64,000 nucleotides of DNA from Bradyrhizobium nitroreducens (GCF_002776695.1 NZ_LFJC01000003.1:2024487-2088486); one strand, 5' to 3'; shown: positions 27,537-35,800, numbered from the stretch's first letter. A program made the numbers and translations. The notes: generated from the letters alone by a model not told the origin.

Positions 27537-27583
27537 TGGTGGGCGCACCAGGGCTCGAACCTGGGACCCGCTGATTAAGAGTC
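27537..27583 (-). pseudogene. 3' half of a tRNA-Lys(CTT)
   Basis: On the minus strand the segment reads GACTCTTAATCAGC (anticodon CTT), then an intact T-arm with GGTTCGAGCCC and a 3' end TGCGCCCACCA. The T-stem pairs perfectly, so decay is slight. The expected 5' half (acceptor, D-arm) is absent at 27584 onward. It is interpreted as the displaced 3' fragment left by an integrative element. Confidence 0.75.
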
Positions 27584-27694
27584 TTATTTTTTCGCAGGAA
27601 GTACAGTAGCTTAGCTGTAAAAGGCCGCCACAACAGCGCCATTGAAATCAATAGGTTACAGACGGATTGTAAATCGCTCGCTGCGCTTTCGATC

Positions 27695-27719
27695 ACCTGC
27701 GACCTCTGCGTCCCGAACG
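27695..27719 (-). repeat. 25-bp copy of the tRNA-Pro(CGG) T-arm/anticodon core (putative att)
   Basis: 24 of 25 bases match 30675-30699 inside the intact tRNA-Pro gene, in the same orientation, 2980 bp away. Flanking bases diverge quickly. This is the expected size and position of an attachment-site core. Confidence 0.6.
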
Positions 27720-27967
27720 GTTTTTCCTGCTAGAGGCATCTTGAATTTCCAGCATTTTTTGTCGCCGTTTGTACGCGATCTTCCTCATTTGTTCACGTTA
27801 TTCTTCGGGGGGTATTCGGGGGGTAACGCCTAGTCTCCGTTGAGCCCACTTCAATCTTCTCGGACGCTGATTGCCCACGCGATTTGTGGATTGGTGCTCT
27901 TTGTGATGAGGGAACTTCGATCGACTCAGCAAACCTATCGCGGGGGCTTAGCCACAGGAGACCTCTG

Positions 27968-28126
27968 ATGAGCGAACGCGATTGGGAAGAAGAAAAGCGT
28001 ACCGTTCTTGGTCGGTTGTTCGATGCAGCATTCGGACGCCGGGAAGCCTCTGAAGAAGAGATGGGTCAGGACATCCATTGGCTAGGTACGGTCAACAGAC
28101 ATCTACGCGATGATGACGACGATTAG
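27968..28126 (+). CDS. Small acidic protein of unknown function
   Basis: 52 residues, highly charged and probably helical, ending in an Asp tail (HLRDDDDD). The ATG at 27968 has GGAG 8 nt upstream, and a strong hairpin terminator follows 31 nt after the stop, which supports a real gene. I do not recognise the family. It lies alone between the tRNA-Pro core copy and the GHKL gene; the terminator separates the two, so they are probably not co-transcribed. Confidence 0.5.
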   Translation: MSERDWEEEKRTVLGRLFDAAFGRREASEEEMGQDIHWLGTVNRHLRDDDDD

Positions 28127-28157
28127 CTTCCGCCGATCTCCGCCCCACAACGTTACG

Positions 28158-28181
28158 AGGCCGCCTAGTTGGCGGCCTTTT
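28158..28181 (+). terminator. Intrinsic terminator after the 52-aa ORF
   Basis: AGGCCGCC (28158-28165), loop TAGTT, GGCGGCCT (28171-28178), then TTTCC. A perfect 8-bp GC stem followed by Ts. Confidence 0.8.
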
Positions 28182-28306
28182 CCTTATACATCACCTGGCA
28201 GGCCGAACCCGGGACAAACTATCCAGTTTGAAAGGGCGATCGGCTTCGCAATGATCTCGCTCTACTGCGTCGCTAAGCAGACCCGTACCGTCAAGCGCCA
28301 AGTTTA

Positions 28307-28330
28307 CAATGCAACCTAGGAAGTGCATTG
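28307..28330. promoter_or_regulatory. Inverted repeat CAATGCA/TGCATTG upstream of the GHKL gene
   Basis: Perfect 7-bp arms (28307-28313 and 28324-28330) around a CCTAGG centre, ending 29 bp before the GTG start at 28360. Position and symmetry fit a repressor operator. Confidence 0.5.
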
Positions 28331-28359
28331 TTTGATTTTTAAACTCATGGGACACCCCG

Positions 28360-30468
28360 GTGCCGACACTTACCCCCAATATCGAAAATCGAGTTCGGAA
28401 GCTCGCCAAACCGTCGAATGCAGCCCAAGGGCTGCAACCTCTGTTCGAGGCGGTTAGCAATTCCGTCTATGCGGTTGAGGATCGGTTTGAAAAGGAAGTT
28501 GGCAAGGGAAAAATTTCCATAAGCGTCACGTCGCTTTCGAGTCCGGATAAAATCGAGATTGTGGTGTCTGACAACGGCATTGGTCTCGACACCAACCGGT
28601 ATGAGGCGTTTTGCACGATCGACACGGATTTCAAGCGCGCCAAAGGTGGCAAAGGCGTTGGTCGCCTGTTTTGGTTGGACGCATTCAAAGAAATCATCGT
28701 CGAGAGCGTTTACAACACCACGAACGGGCGATCGCGCAGGGTGTTCTCGTTCGTATTGAATAACAAAGAGCAAATCAGACCTAGCGTCGAAGACCAGCCG
28801 GCGGCAGCTCTCTCAATTGGTACAACGATCACATTCCGAGGACTGCGCACGCAGGAGTATGCGGATACGTTTCCAAAGCGCGCAGACACTTTCCTTCGTT
28901 ACTTCAGCGCACACTTCATTGCTGACTTCTTGATGGGCGACGGTCCAACAATCGAGGTCGACCTCGACGGCGATCTGACCACATATCCACAGGCCGTTGC
29001 CGATCTGACCGTCGGGAAGCCGCTGAAAGCGGACTCATTCGAATTGAAGGGGTTTGGGAATTTTTCAATTATCGGATTCACGTGTCGAGCAGAAGCCAGC
29101 ACGGGCCTCGACGGAAAGCATCAACTGCATCTGCTCGCGAATGGTCGCACCGTCGAAACTCGGAAAGTCGACAATCTCCTTGGAGTGACGAACCTTGAGC
29201 GCAACTCAGAGAGAGACTTAGTTTTCCACGGGTGTGTATCGGGTGAGTACCTTGACGCGCGCGTGAATGAGGGGCGAACAGCTTTCAATTTGACAGAGAA
29301 GACGCTCAACCAGATCAGCCGCGGCTGTATGGAGAAGGTTCGAACGACGCTACTGCCGGCACAGGTCGAGGCCTATGTTAAGGAGCGACAAGCGAACTAT
29401 CAGTCCTTCGTTTCTCGATACCCCACTTTTGGATTTGATGATGACGAGACGCAGCTTGAAAGAGTGCCGTTTCACGCGACGACAGCCGAGGAGTTCGCGG
29501 CAGGCTTGGTAAAATATCAAATCCGACGCGAAGAAGATCGACAAGACGCACTGCAAACACTTATCGAAGCACTCGATTTGGAGCGCGTACCTGCAAATTT
29601 TCAACAGATAGTCATCGATGCTGCAAAAGGCATTCAGGCTTCCGAGCAACTTGCGTTGGCGCAGCACGTCGTTCGACGCAAACTTGCATTGGAACTTCTG
29701 GAGAAATTGATAAAACGGATTCGGACTCGTGACGGCAAAGATGATGACCACCACCTCGAAAAGACGCTGCACTCATTCATCGTCCCAATGGGAGTACGTG
29801 GTGACAATCCGAAAGAGATTAAGAGTCGTGCTCATGAACTCTGGATTGTAGATGAACGGCTGGCCTTCACGAGGGCGTTCGCTTCGGATAAGCGCCTTGA
29901 TGCTATACTTGCCAAAGGCGGCTCCGCCGATCGCCCTGATCTCCTACTCTGGGATCTCGCTTACGGCTTAGGTGTCACCGAGTCTGACGAACTGGATTCG
30001 GTCAACGTCTCGGAACCGTTGCGCACGGTAATGATCGTGGAGTTCAAGAAGCCGGGCCGCACCTCTTATCCGGCAGCGGAAGATCAACTTGAAAACCAGA
30101 TCACGAAGTACCTTGCGCAACTGCAAGGTGGAGAAATCGAGTCATTCGACCGTACTAGGGTTCGAGTAGCCCACGACTGCATCTTTCATTGCTATGTTGT
30201 GGCCGACATTATCGGTGACTTGAAGCAGCAACTATCAAATTGGGAAACGACGGCGAACGGACAGGGACGCATCCGTCCGCTCAAGAACCAATACCGAGGA
30301 TCAATTGAAGTCATCCAATGGCAGGACCTTGTTAATGACGCATGGATGCGGAACAACGCGACTTTGCGAGCGGCCGGTCTCAGCCGATCAAGGCCGACGC
30401 TCACCACCGGATTGCCTCCTCACTCCGAAGTCTCACGCGAACAGGCTTTCGAGCCAGCAGGCAAATGA
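28360..30468 (+). CDS. GHKL-family ATPase fused to a PD-(D/E)XK nuclease-like domain
   Basis: 702 residues from a GTG at 28360. The N-terminal third has all GHKL boxes: N-box FEAVSNSVYAVED (Glu30, Asn34), G1 SDNGIGLD (Asp71-Gly75) and G2 GGKGVGRLFW (97-101), then a GTTITFRG segment. This is the ATP-lid fold of Hsp90, MutL, gyrase B and MORC. A helical middle (about 370-510) leads to a C-terminal nuclease signature: Pro526-Asp527 (RPDLLLWD), Glu561-x-Lys563 (IVEFKKPG), then a helix with Gln and Lys-Tyr (DQLENQITKYL). Prokaryotic MutL/MORC-like ATPases with nuclease domains are known from restriction-type and defence loci. An ATP-gated nuclease acting on phage or plasmid DNA is my inference. 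No partner methylase is nearby. Confidence 0.75.
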   Translation: MPTLTPNIENRVRKLAKPSNAAQGLQPLFEAVSNSVYAVEDRFEKEVGKGKISISVTSLSSPDKIEIVVSDNGIGLDTNRYEAFCTIDTDFKRAKGGKGVGRLFWLDAFKEIIVESVYNTTNGRSRRVFSFVLNNKEQIRPSVEDQPAAALSIGTTITFRGLRTQEYADTFPKRADTFLRYFSAHFIADFLMGDGPTIEVDLDGDLTTYPQAVADLTVGKPLKADSFELKGFGNFSIIGFTCRAEASTGLDGKHQLHLLANGRTVETRKVDNLLGVTNLERNSERDLVFHGCVSGEYLDARVNEGRTAFNLTEKTLNQISRGCMEKVRTTLLPAQVEAYVKERQANYQSFVSRYPTFGFDDDETQLERVPFHATTAEEFAAGLVKYQIRREEDRQDALQTLIEALDLERVPANFQQIVIDAAKGIQASEQLALAQHVVRRKLALELLEKLIKRIRTRDGKDDDHHLEKTLHSFIVPMGVRGDNPKEIKSRAHELWIVDERLAFTRAFASDKRLDAILAKGGSADRPDLLLWDLAYGLGVTESDELDSVNVSEPLRTVMIVEFKKPGRTSYPAAEDQLENQITKYLAQLQGGEIESFDRTRVRVAHDCIFHCYVVADIIGDLKQQLSNWETTANGQGRIRPLKNQYRGSIEVIQWQDLVNDAWMRNNATLRAAGLSRSRPTLTTGLPPHSEVSREQAFEPAGK

Positions 30469-30652
30469 ACTGACAAGTTCTGACGGACCGGAATAGGTAT
30501 GCGTGCTGTTTGCATGCAAACGAGCGCAGACATTCTAGGAGGATGTGGTACGAACGGCGCCGAAACCGATCATTTGGCGGCGCGCTTCCACCCAAGAACC
30601 CTGCGTTCTTCGGGGGGCAAAAAGCGCTCTCACGCTAAGTGCTTGAAATTGT

Positions 30653-30729
30653 TGGTCGGAGTGGCAGGATTCGAACCTGCGACCCCTGCGTCCCGAACGC
30701 AGTGCTCTACCGGGCTGAGCCACACTCCG
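30653..30729 (-). tRNA. tRNA-Pro(CGG)
   Basis: Intact on the minus strand: 5' acceptor CGGAGTG pairs with CACTCCG, the anticodon loop TTCGGGA gives CGG, the T-arm contains GGTTCGAATCC, and the 3' CCA is encoded (30653-30655). It marks the border between the scarred accessory stretch and high-GC chromosome. Confidence 0.96.
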
Positions 30730-30779
30730 ACAAGAGGCCGGCTTATAGCGTCGGGTTTGGCGCACCGCAAGCGGCCGAG

Positions 30780-31787
30780 ATGAGGAATTTTGTCCCTGTG
30801 AAAACGGGTGTTGAAACGCTGATTTTACCGGCCGGCGCGGCCGGCGCGGAGGCTGCCGCCCGGACCTTGGCCGCCGGCGGGCTGGTCGCGTTTCCGACCG
30901 AGACGGTCTACGGGCTCGGCGCGGACGCCGCCAATGCCGCGGCGATCGCCCATCTCTACGCCGCCAAGGGGCGGCCGGCGTTCAATCCGCTGATCGCCCA
31001 TGTGCCTGATATCGCCGCCGCCCTGCGGATCGGGCGGTTCGACGCGCGCGCCTTGAGGCTGGCCGAGGCGTTCTGGCCGGGGCCGCTGACGCTGGTGGTG
31101 CCGAAGACGGAGGGCTGCCCGGTGGCGGAGCTCGCGACCGCCGGCCTCGACACGGTCGCGATCCGCATTCCCGCCCACCCGGTCGCGCAGGCGATCCTGC
31201 GCGCCTTCGGCGGGGCGGTGGTGGCGCCGTCCGCCAACATCTCCGGTCACGTCTCGCCGACGCTGGCGGCCCATGTCGAGAGCGACCTGTCGGGCCGGAT
31301 CGACCTGATCGTCGATGGCGGGCCTGTCACGGTCGGCGTCGAATCGACCATCGTCGGCTGCTTCGAGACGCCGATGCTGCTGCGGCCCGGCGGGCTGTCG
31401 CGCGAAAGAATCGAAGCCGTGCTGGGCGCGCCGCTGTCGCGCCCCCCAATGGAGGCCGAGAGCTGTGACAGCCAGCCGCTGGCGCCGGGCATGCTGGCCT
31501 CGCATTACGCGCCGCGCGCTGCCGTGCGCCTGCGCGCACAGGAGGTTGCACCCGACGAAGCGCTGCTGGCATTCGGACCAGCGCGCCTGCCTGGCATGGA
31601 GGCCGCCACCGCCGTCATGAATCTGTCGCCCACCGGCGATCTCGATGAAGCCGCCGCCAACCTGTTCGGCTATCTTCGCGAGCTGGATGCGAAGGGCCCG
31701 CGGGCGATCGCGGTGATGACCATTCCGGAAGACGACCTGGGCGAAGCGATCAACGACCGGTTGCGCCGAGCTGCCGTGGCGAGATGA
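30780..31787 (+). CDS. tsaC: Threonylcarbamoyl-AMP synthase (Sua5/TsaC family)
   Basis: 335 residues from the ATG at 30780. Makes threonylcarbamoyl-AMP from Thr, bicarbonate and ATP for the t6A37 modification of ANN-decoding tRNAs. The YrdC domain is clear: LAAGGLVAFPTETVYGLGADA, AKGRPAFNPLIAH, WPGPLTLVV, TVAIRIPAHPVAQ and VVAPSANISGHVSPT. A Sua5-type C-terminal domain follows (APGMLASHYAPRAAV onward), so it is the long Sua5 form. It begins 50 bp from the tRNA-Pro gene and reads away from it. Confidence 0.95.
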   Translation: MRNFVPVKTGVETLILPAGAAGAEAAARTLAAGGLVAFPTETVYGLGADAANAAAIAHLYAAKGRPAFNPLIAHVPDIAAALRIGRFDARALRLAEAFWPGPLTLVVPKTEGCPVAELATAGLDTVAIRIPAHPVAQAILRAFGGAVVAPSANISGHVSPTLAAHVESDLSGRIDLIVDGGPVTVGVESTIVGCFETPMLLRPGGLSRERIEAVLGAPLSRPPMEAESCDSQPLAPGMLASHYAPRAAVRLRAQEVAPDEALLAFGPARLPGMEAATAVMNLSPTGDLDEAAANLFGYLRELDAKGPRAIAVMTIPEDDLGEAINDRLRRAAVAR

Positions 31788-31809
31788 GAGTGGAAGAAGA
31801 GACAAGACA

Positions 31810-33237
31810 ATGAACATCAATCAACCCGCCACGCCTCCGCTTGCCCCCGAGCTGATCGCGCAATTCCGTGAGATCGTCGGCGACAAGCACGCGATCACCG
31901 ACGCCAACGACATCCAGCCTTACGTCACCGAGGAGCGCAACCTGTTCCACGGCCGCTCGCCGCTGGTGCTGCGCCCGGGCTCGACGGCGGAGGTCTCGGC
32001 GATCTGCAAGCTCGCCTCCGCGCACAGGATCGCGCTGGTGCCGCAGGGCGGCAACACCGGGCTGGTCGGCGGGCAGACGCCGCACAACGGCGAGGTGGTG
32101 GTGTCGCTGCGGCGGCTCGACAAGATCCGCGAGGTCGACACCGCCTCCAACACCATGACGTGCGAGGCCGGCGTGGTGCTGCAGATCGCGCAAGCGAAGG
32201 CCTCCGACGTGGACCGACTGTTTCCGCTGTCGCTGGGCGCGGAAGGCAGCTGCACCATCGGCGGCAACCTCTCCACCAATGCCGGCGGCACCGCCGCGCT
32301 CGCCTATGGCGTGGCGCGCGAGATGGCGCTGGGGCTCGAGGTCGTGCTCGCCGACGGGCGTGTGCTCAACGTGCTGTCGAAGCTGAAGAAGGACAACACC
32401 GGCTACAATCTGCACAACCTCTTCATCGGCGCCGAAGGCACCCTCGGCATCATCACCGCGGCGACCTTGAGGCTGTTTCCGAAGCCGCGCTCGGTCGAGA
32501 CCGCCTATGTCGGGCTGAAATCGCCGGCCGCGGCGCTCAAGCTGCTGACGATCGCGCAAGGCGAGGCCGCCAACGCGCTGACGAGTTTCGAGCTGCTGTC
32601 GGAGATGGCGGTGGACTTCTCGGTGCGGCACGGCATCGACGTGCGCGATCCGCTCAGCGAGAAGCATCCCTGGTACGTGCTGATGGAGTTGTCTTCGCCG
32701 GGCGATGACGCCCGCACCCCGCTGGAGACGATCCTGACGCGCGCCATGGAGGAGGAGATCGTCGACGACGCCGTGATCGCGGCCAGCCTTTCCCAGCGCA
32801 ACAATTTCTGGAAGCTGCGCGAGGAGATGTCGGCGGCGCAGAAGCCCGAAGGCGGCTCGATCAAGCACGACATTTCGGTGCCGATCGCCGCGGTGCCTGC
32901 GTTCATCGAGGAAGCCAACGCCGCCGTGGTCAAGCTGATTCCCGGCGCGCGCCCAGTTCCGTTCGGCCATCTCGGCGACGGCAATCTGCATTACAATGTC
33001 AGCCAGCCTGTTGGCGCCGACACCGCCGATTACCTCGCGCGCTGGCATGATGTGAACGCGGTGGTGTTCGAGATCGTGCTGCGCATGGGCGGCTCGATCT
33101 CGGCCGAGCACGGCATCGGCGTGCTCAAGCGCGACGAGCTGCCGGAGGTGAAGGACAAGACCGCGATCGAGCTGATGCGCGCGATCAAGGCGATGCTCGA
33201 TCCGCACGGCATCATGAATCCGGGGAAGGTGCTGTGA
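31810..33237 (+). CDS. FAD-linked D-2-hydroxyacid dehydrogenase (D2HGDH/GlcD family)
   Basis: 475 residues. An N-terminal FAD_binding_4 domain carries PQGGNTGLVGGQTP and GAEGSCTIGGNLSTNAGG; the FAD-oxidase C domain carries the metal/substrate motif GHLGDGNLHYN and SAEHGIGVLKRDELP near the end. Members oxidise D-2-hydroxyglutarate or D-lactate/glycolate and pass electrons to ETF or cytochrome. The single-subunit length and motifs fit D2HGDH best. It follows sua5 by 22 bp and overlaps the next gene by 4 bp, so a three-gene operon is likely. Confidence 0.9.
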   Translation: MNINQPATPPLAPELIAQFREIVGDKHAITDANDIQPYVTEERNLFHGRSPLVLRPGSTAEVSAICKLASAHRIALVPQGGNTGLVGGQTPHNGEVVVSLRRLDKIREVDTASNTMTCEAGVVLQIAQAKASDVDRLFPLSLGAEGSCTIGGNLSTNAGGTAALAYGVAREMALGLEVVLADGRVLNVLSKLKKDNTGYNLHNLFIGAEGTLGIITAATLRLFPKPRSVETAYVGLKSPAAALKLLTIAQGEAANALTSFELLSEMAVDFSVRHGIDVRDPLSEKHPWYVLMELSSPGDDARTPLETILTRAMEEEIVDDAVIAASLSQRNNFWKLREEMSAAQKPEGGSIKHDISVPIAAVPAFIEEANAAVVKLIPGARPVPFGHLGDGNLHYNVSQPVGADTADYLARWHDVNAVVFEIVLRMGGSISAEHGIGVLKRDELPEVKDKTAIELMRAIKAMLDPHGIMNPGKVL

Positions 33238-33671
33238 GCGCACTTGCGATTGACGCCATCGCCGATGGCGATGTCGAGACCGTCGTCGCGCTGTGGCAGC
33301 GCTGCGGCCTGACCCGGCCCTGGAACGATCCGCATGCCGACATCGCGCTGGCGCGGCGGCGCGACAATTCCACCGTGCTGGTCGGCCGCGATGGCGGCGC
33401 GATCGTCGCGACCGTCATGGTCGGCCATGACGGCCATCGCGGCTGGGTCTATTACGTCGCGGTCGATCCCGACAGCCAGAAGCGCGGCCATGGCCGCGTC
33501 ATCATGGCGGCGGCGGAGGACTGGCTGCGCGCGGCCGGAATTTCGAAGCTTCAGCTCCTCGTCCGCCGCGAGAATGCACAGGCCAATGCGTTCTACAACT
33601 CGCTGGGGTTCGAGGAATCCACCTCGGTGATGTTCCAGAAGTGGCTCGACGGGCGGGAGCCGACGCCGTAG
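33234..33671 (+). CDS. GNAT-family N-acetyltransferase
   Basis: 145 residues, GTG start overlapping the dehydrogenase stop (GTGA). The GNAT acetyl-CoA motif A is GWVYYVAVDPDSQKRGHGRVIMAAAEDWL (Q/R-x-x-G-x-G/A form), followed by motif B ENAQANAFYNSLGFEES. Closest in plan to the YpeA group of small acetyltransferases. Substrate unknown. Confidence 0.9.
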   Translation: MSALAIDAIADGDVETVVALWQRCGLTRPWNDPHADIALARRRDNSTVLVGRDGGAIVATVMVGHDGHRGWVYYVAVDPDSQKRGHGRVIMAAAEDWLRAAGISKLQLLVRRENAQANAFYNSLGFEESTSVMFQKWLDGREPTP

Positions 33672-33841
33672 GGCCTGCTGCAGGTCACACGCGGGAAGAA
33701 ATCGCTTGCGCACATCTTATAGTTGATGAATCATTCCAGCACCATGGATGAGGCGTCGCCGCGCGTGCCACTATGACTGCGTCGCGCGCAACATCGGAGG
33801 CGAGTTTGTAACTGCTTTGACATTTTTCTCGCGGGTGTTTC

Positions 33842-35035
33842 ATGAGCAATTTCCAGAACACCACCCTGATCGCCACGGGCATCATCGCGTCGCTACCCCT
33901 GATTCCGGTCGGTCATTACCTGTCGTTCGGCTGGCCGGCACGAAAGCGGCAGATCGTCTCACGCCTGTCCAATCAGTCGATCGGCTACTACAGGATGGCC
34001 TTTTGTCCGGAGAGCGATTTCACCGACAATGACGGCTTTGCGAAGGAGTACGACAAGCGGTATGGCCGGCACTTGTTCGCGGCTCCGATCCTCCTGCTCA
34101 CGATCACGTTGCTCGTCTTCACCTATTTTTGCGTCTTGTGGGTGCTCACGCATGATTGGGCAAGCGCGCAGGAGGGCACTGCGAAGATCGCCATCTTGTC
34201 GCTTGCCGGCGCCTATATGTGGATCACTTACGACCTCATATTCCGCGCGCGCCAGAACGACATCGTGACTTCGGACATCAATCGCGCGACGTTGCGTCTG
34301 TTGATCTCGCTTCCGTTCGGATTTGCCATCTCAGCGTTTGCCGGCGTCATGACCGGCACGACGGTCACGTTGAGCACGGGCGCTCTGGCCTTCTTCGTTG
34401 GCGCCTTTCCGACCGATACGGTGCTCAAATTCATGCGCCGTACTGCCGCAGTGCCGCTGAAACTTGATGCAGACACCGGCGAAGACGGCGTTCAGCAGCT
34501 CAAGAAAGTCGACGGCGTCACCGTGCCGGTTGCCGAGCGCTTCATCGACGAGGGCGTGAAGACCCTGGTGCAGCTCGCCTATGCCGATCCGATCGCACTC
34601 TCGATCCGGTCCGGGATGGATTTCTCGTTCATCCTGATCTGCTGCAGCCGGGCGATGGTCAGATCGTACTTCGACGACGATCAGATGAAGATCGTACAAA
34701 AATACGGACTGCGTAGCGGGTTCGAAGTCAAGACGCTGAACGATACGCTGCTGGCCTATGACGAACTTCAGGAACAAGCGACCGCGAAGGGCGAACCCCA
34801 ACCAAGCCCGTCGCTGGCCCAGGCAGCGGCGCAGCGCCAGTTGCGGGCATTTGCCAACGCCTTGGCGCTGGACGAGGATTCGATCCGTTTCATCCTTGAT
34901 CAGATTGCCGAAGATCCGTACACACAGTTCGTGTGGTGGATGTGGCCCGACGTGCCGAAGGCGGACTTGGCCGACGAGGCTGCAACGGACGACACGCAGC
35001 CATCGCCCGTTGTCGCTGCGGAACTCGTGCACTAG
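33842..35035 (+). CDS. Uncharacterised multi-spanning membrane protein
   Basis: 397 residues. Hydrophobic segments lie at about 7-30, 82-103, 117-135 and 158-200, so at least four membrane spans. A soluble C-terminal half contains VTVPVAERFIDEGVKTLVQLAYADPIALSIRSGMDF, which resembles a SAM/helix-hairpin-helix type fold, and a Trp-rich end QFVWWMWPDVPKADL. I do not recognise a family. It is flanked by 170-bp and 110-bp gaps and stands alone. Codon use looks less GC-rich than its neighbours, compatible with later acquisition. Confidence 0.7.
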   Translation: MSNFQNTTLIATGIIASLPLIPVGHYLSFGWPARKRQIVSRLSNQSIGYYRMAFCPESDFTDNDGFAKEYDKRYGRHLFAAPILLLTITLLVFTYFCVLWVLTHDWASAQEGTAKIAILSLAGAYMWITYDLIFRARQNDIVTSDINRATLRLLISLPFGFAISAFAGVMTGTTVTLSTGALAFFVGAFPTDTVLKFMRRTAAVPLKLDADTGEDGVQQLKKVDGVTVPVAERFIDEGVKTLVQLAYADPIALSIRSGMDFSFILICCSRAMVRSYFDDDQMKIVQKYGLRSGFEVKTLNDTLLAYDELQEQATAKGEPQPSPSLAQAAAQRQLRAFANALALDEDSIRFILDQIAEDPYTQFVWWMWPDVPKADLADEAATDDTQPSPVVAAELVH

Positions 35036-35145
35036 CTCGTATCAAGAACGACCGAGCTTGCGTCGCGGGTGGCAGGCGCCCGCGCCGGCGCCTTTCTGCA
35101 AGCCTTCAGGGCCAGATAGAGTGCCGCAAAGCTTAGGGATATCTC

Positions 35146-35727
35146 ATGACCATTTCCGACCGCGTCCGCATCAAGGACGTCCGCGTGCTTTCGGACGGCT
35201 GGACCACGCTGAAGACCACGACGTTCGAGTACCGGCGCGCCAGCGGCGAATGGCAGACGCAGCACCGTGAGACCTATGAGCGCGACAACGCCGCTGCCGT
35301 GCTGCCCTACAATCTCGCTGGGCGCACCGTGATCCTGGTGCGCCAGTTCCGCCTGCCGGCCTTCATCCGCGGCTATGACGACCTCTTGATCGAGGCGGCC
35401 GCCGGCGTGCTCGACAACGTCGAGCCCGAGGAGCGCATCCGCGCCGAGGCGGAGGAAGAGACCGGCTATCGCCTGCACCACGTCCACAAGGTGTTCGAGG
35501 CCTTCATGAGCCCGGGCGCCATCACCGAGAAGCTGCACTTCTTCGTCGCCGAGTACGAGCCTTCGATGCGGGTGAGCGACGGCGGCGGCCTCGCGCACGA
35601 GGGCGAGGACATCGAGGTGCTGGAGCTTTCGATCGACGAGGCGCTGGCGATGATTGCCGACGGCCGCATCATCGACGCCAAGGCGATCATGCTGCTGCAA
35701 TACGCGGCGCTGCACGTGTTCAGGTAG
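35146..35727 (+). CDS. nudK: GDP-mannose pyrophosphatase NudK-like NUDIX hydrolase
   Basis: 193 residues. Alignable by eye along its length with NudK: IKDVRVLSDGWTTLKTTTFEYRR, RETYERDNAAAVLPYN, VILVRQFRLPAF, then the Nudix box GVLDNVEPEERIRAEAEEETGY, and EAFMSPGAITEKLHFFVAEY and DEDIEVLEL-like GEDIEVLELSIDEALAMI. NudK hydrolyses GDP-mannose and related nucleotide sugars. Good ribosome site (AGGGA). A long palindrome follows its stop by 12 bp and may end transcription. Confidence 0.9.
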   Translation: MTISDRVRIKDVRVLSDGWTTLKTTTFEYRRASGEWQTQHRETYERDNAAAVLPYNLAGRTVILVRQFRLPAFIRGYDDLLIEAAAGVLDNVEPEERIRAEAEEETGYRLHHVHKVFEAFMSPGAITEKLHFFVAEYEPSMRVSDGGGLAHEGEDIEVLELSIDEALAMIADGRIIDAKAIMLLQYAALHVFR

Positions 35728-35739
35728 CTGACGCTCTTC

Positions 35740-35800
35740 ACCCTCCCCTGGAGGGGTCCGGGACGAGCGCAGCTCGCCCCGGACCCCTCCAGGGGAGGGT
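35740..35800. repeat. Dispersed palindrome with 23-bp perfect arms
   Basis: The left arm begins ACCCTCCCCTGGAGGGG at 35740; the right arm ends at 35800. The inner part is a GAGCGCAGCTC loop. The same CCCTCCCCTGGAGGG core occurs at 42994 and 44208 and inverted near 44340, so this is a family of intergenic palindromes. Confidence 0.75.

Larger units (their letters stand above)
27695..30699. mobile_element. Putative 3-kb mini-island bracketed by tRNA-Pro core repeats
   Basis: The interval between the partial and intact tRNA-Pro sequences holds only a 52-codon ORF and the GHKL-nuclease gene, and is visibly less GC-rich than the core genes to its right. No integrase or transposase is present, so it is either a decayed island or one mobilised in trans. 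The geometry (intact minus-strand tRNA on the right, displaced core on the left) is that of standard tRNA integration. Confidence 0.5.

Noticed and set aside
28190..28220. Short GAACCCGGGAC segment resembling a tRNA T-arm
   Set aside because: Too short; no anticodon arm or CCA end around it.
31750..33243. 497-codon antisense frame opposite the FAD dehydrogenase
   Set aside because: Composition is that of an antisense shadow, and the plus strand has all FAD-oxidase motifs.
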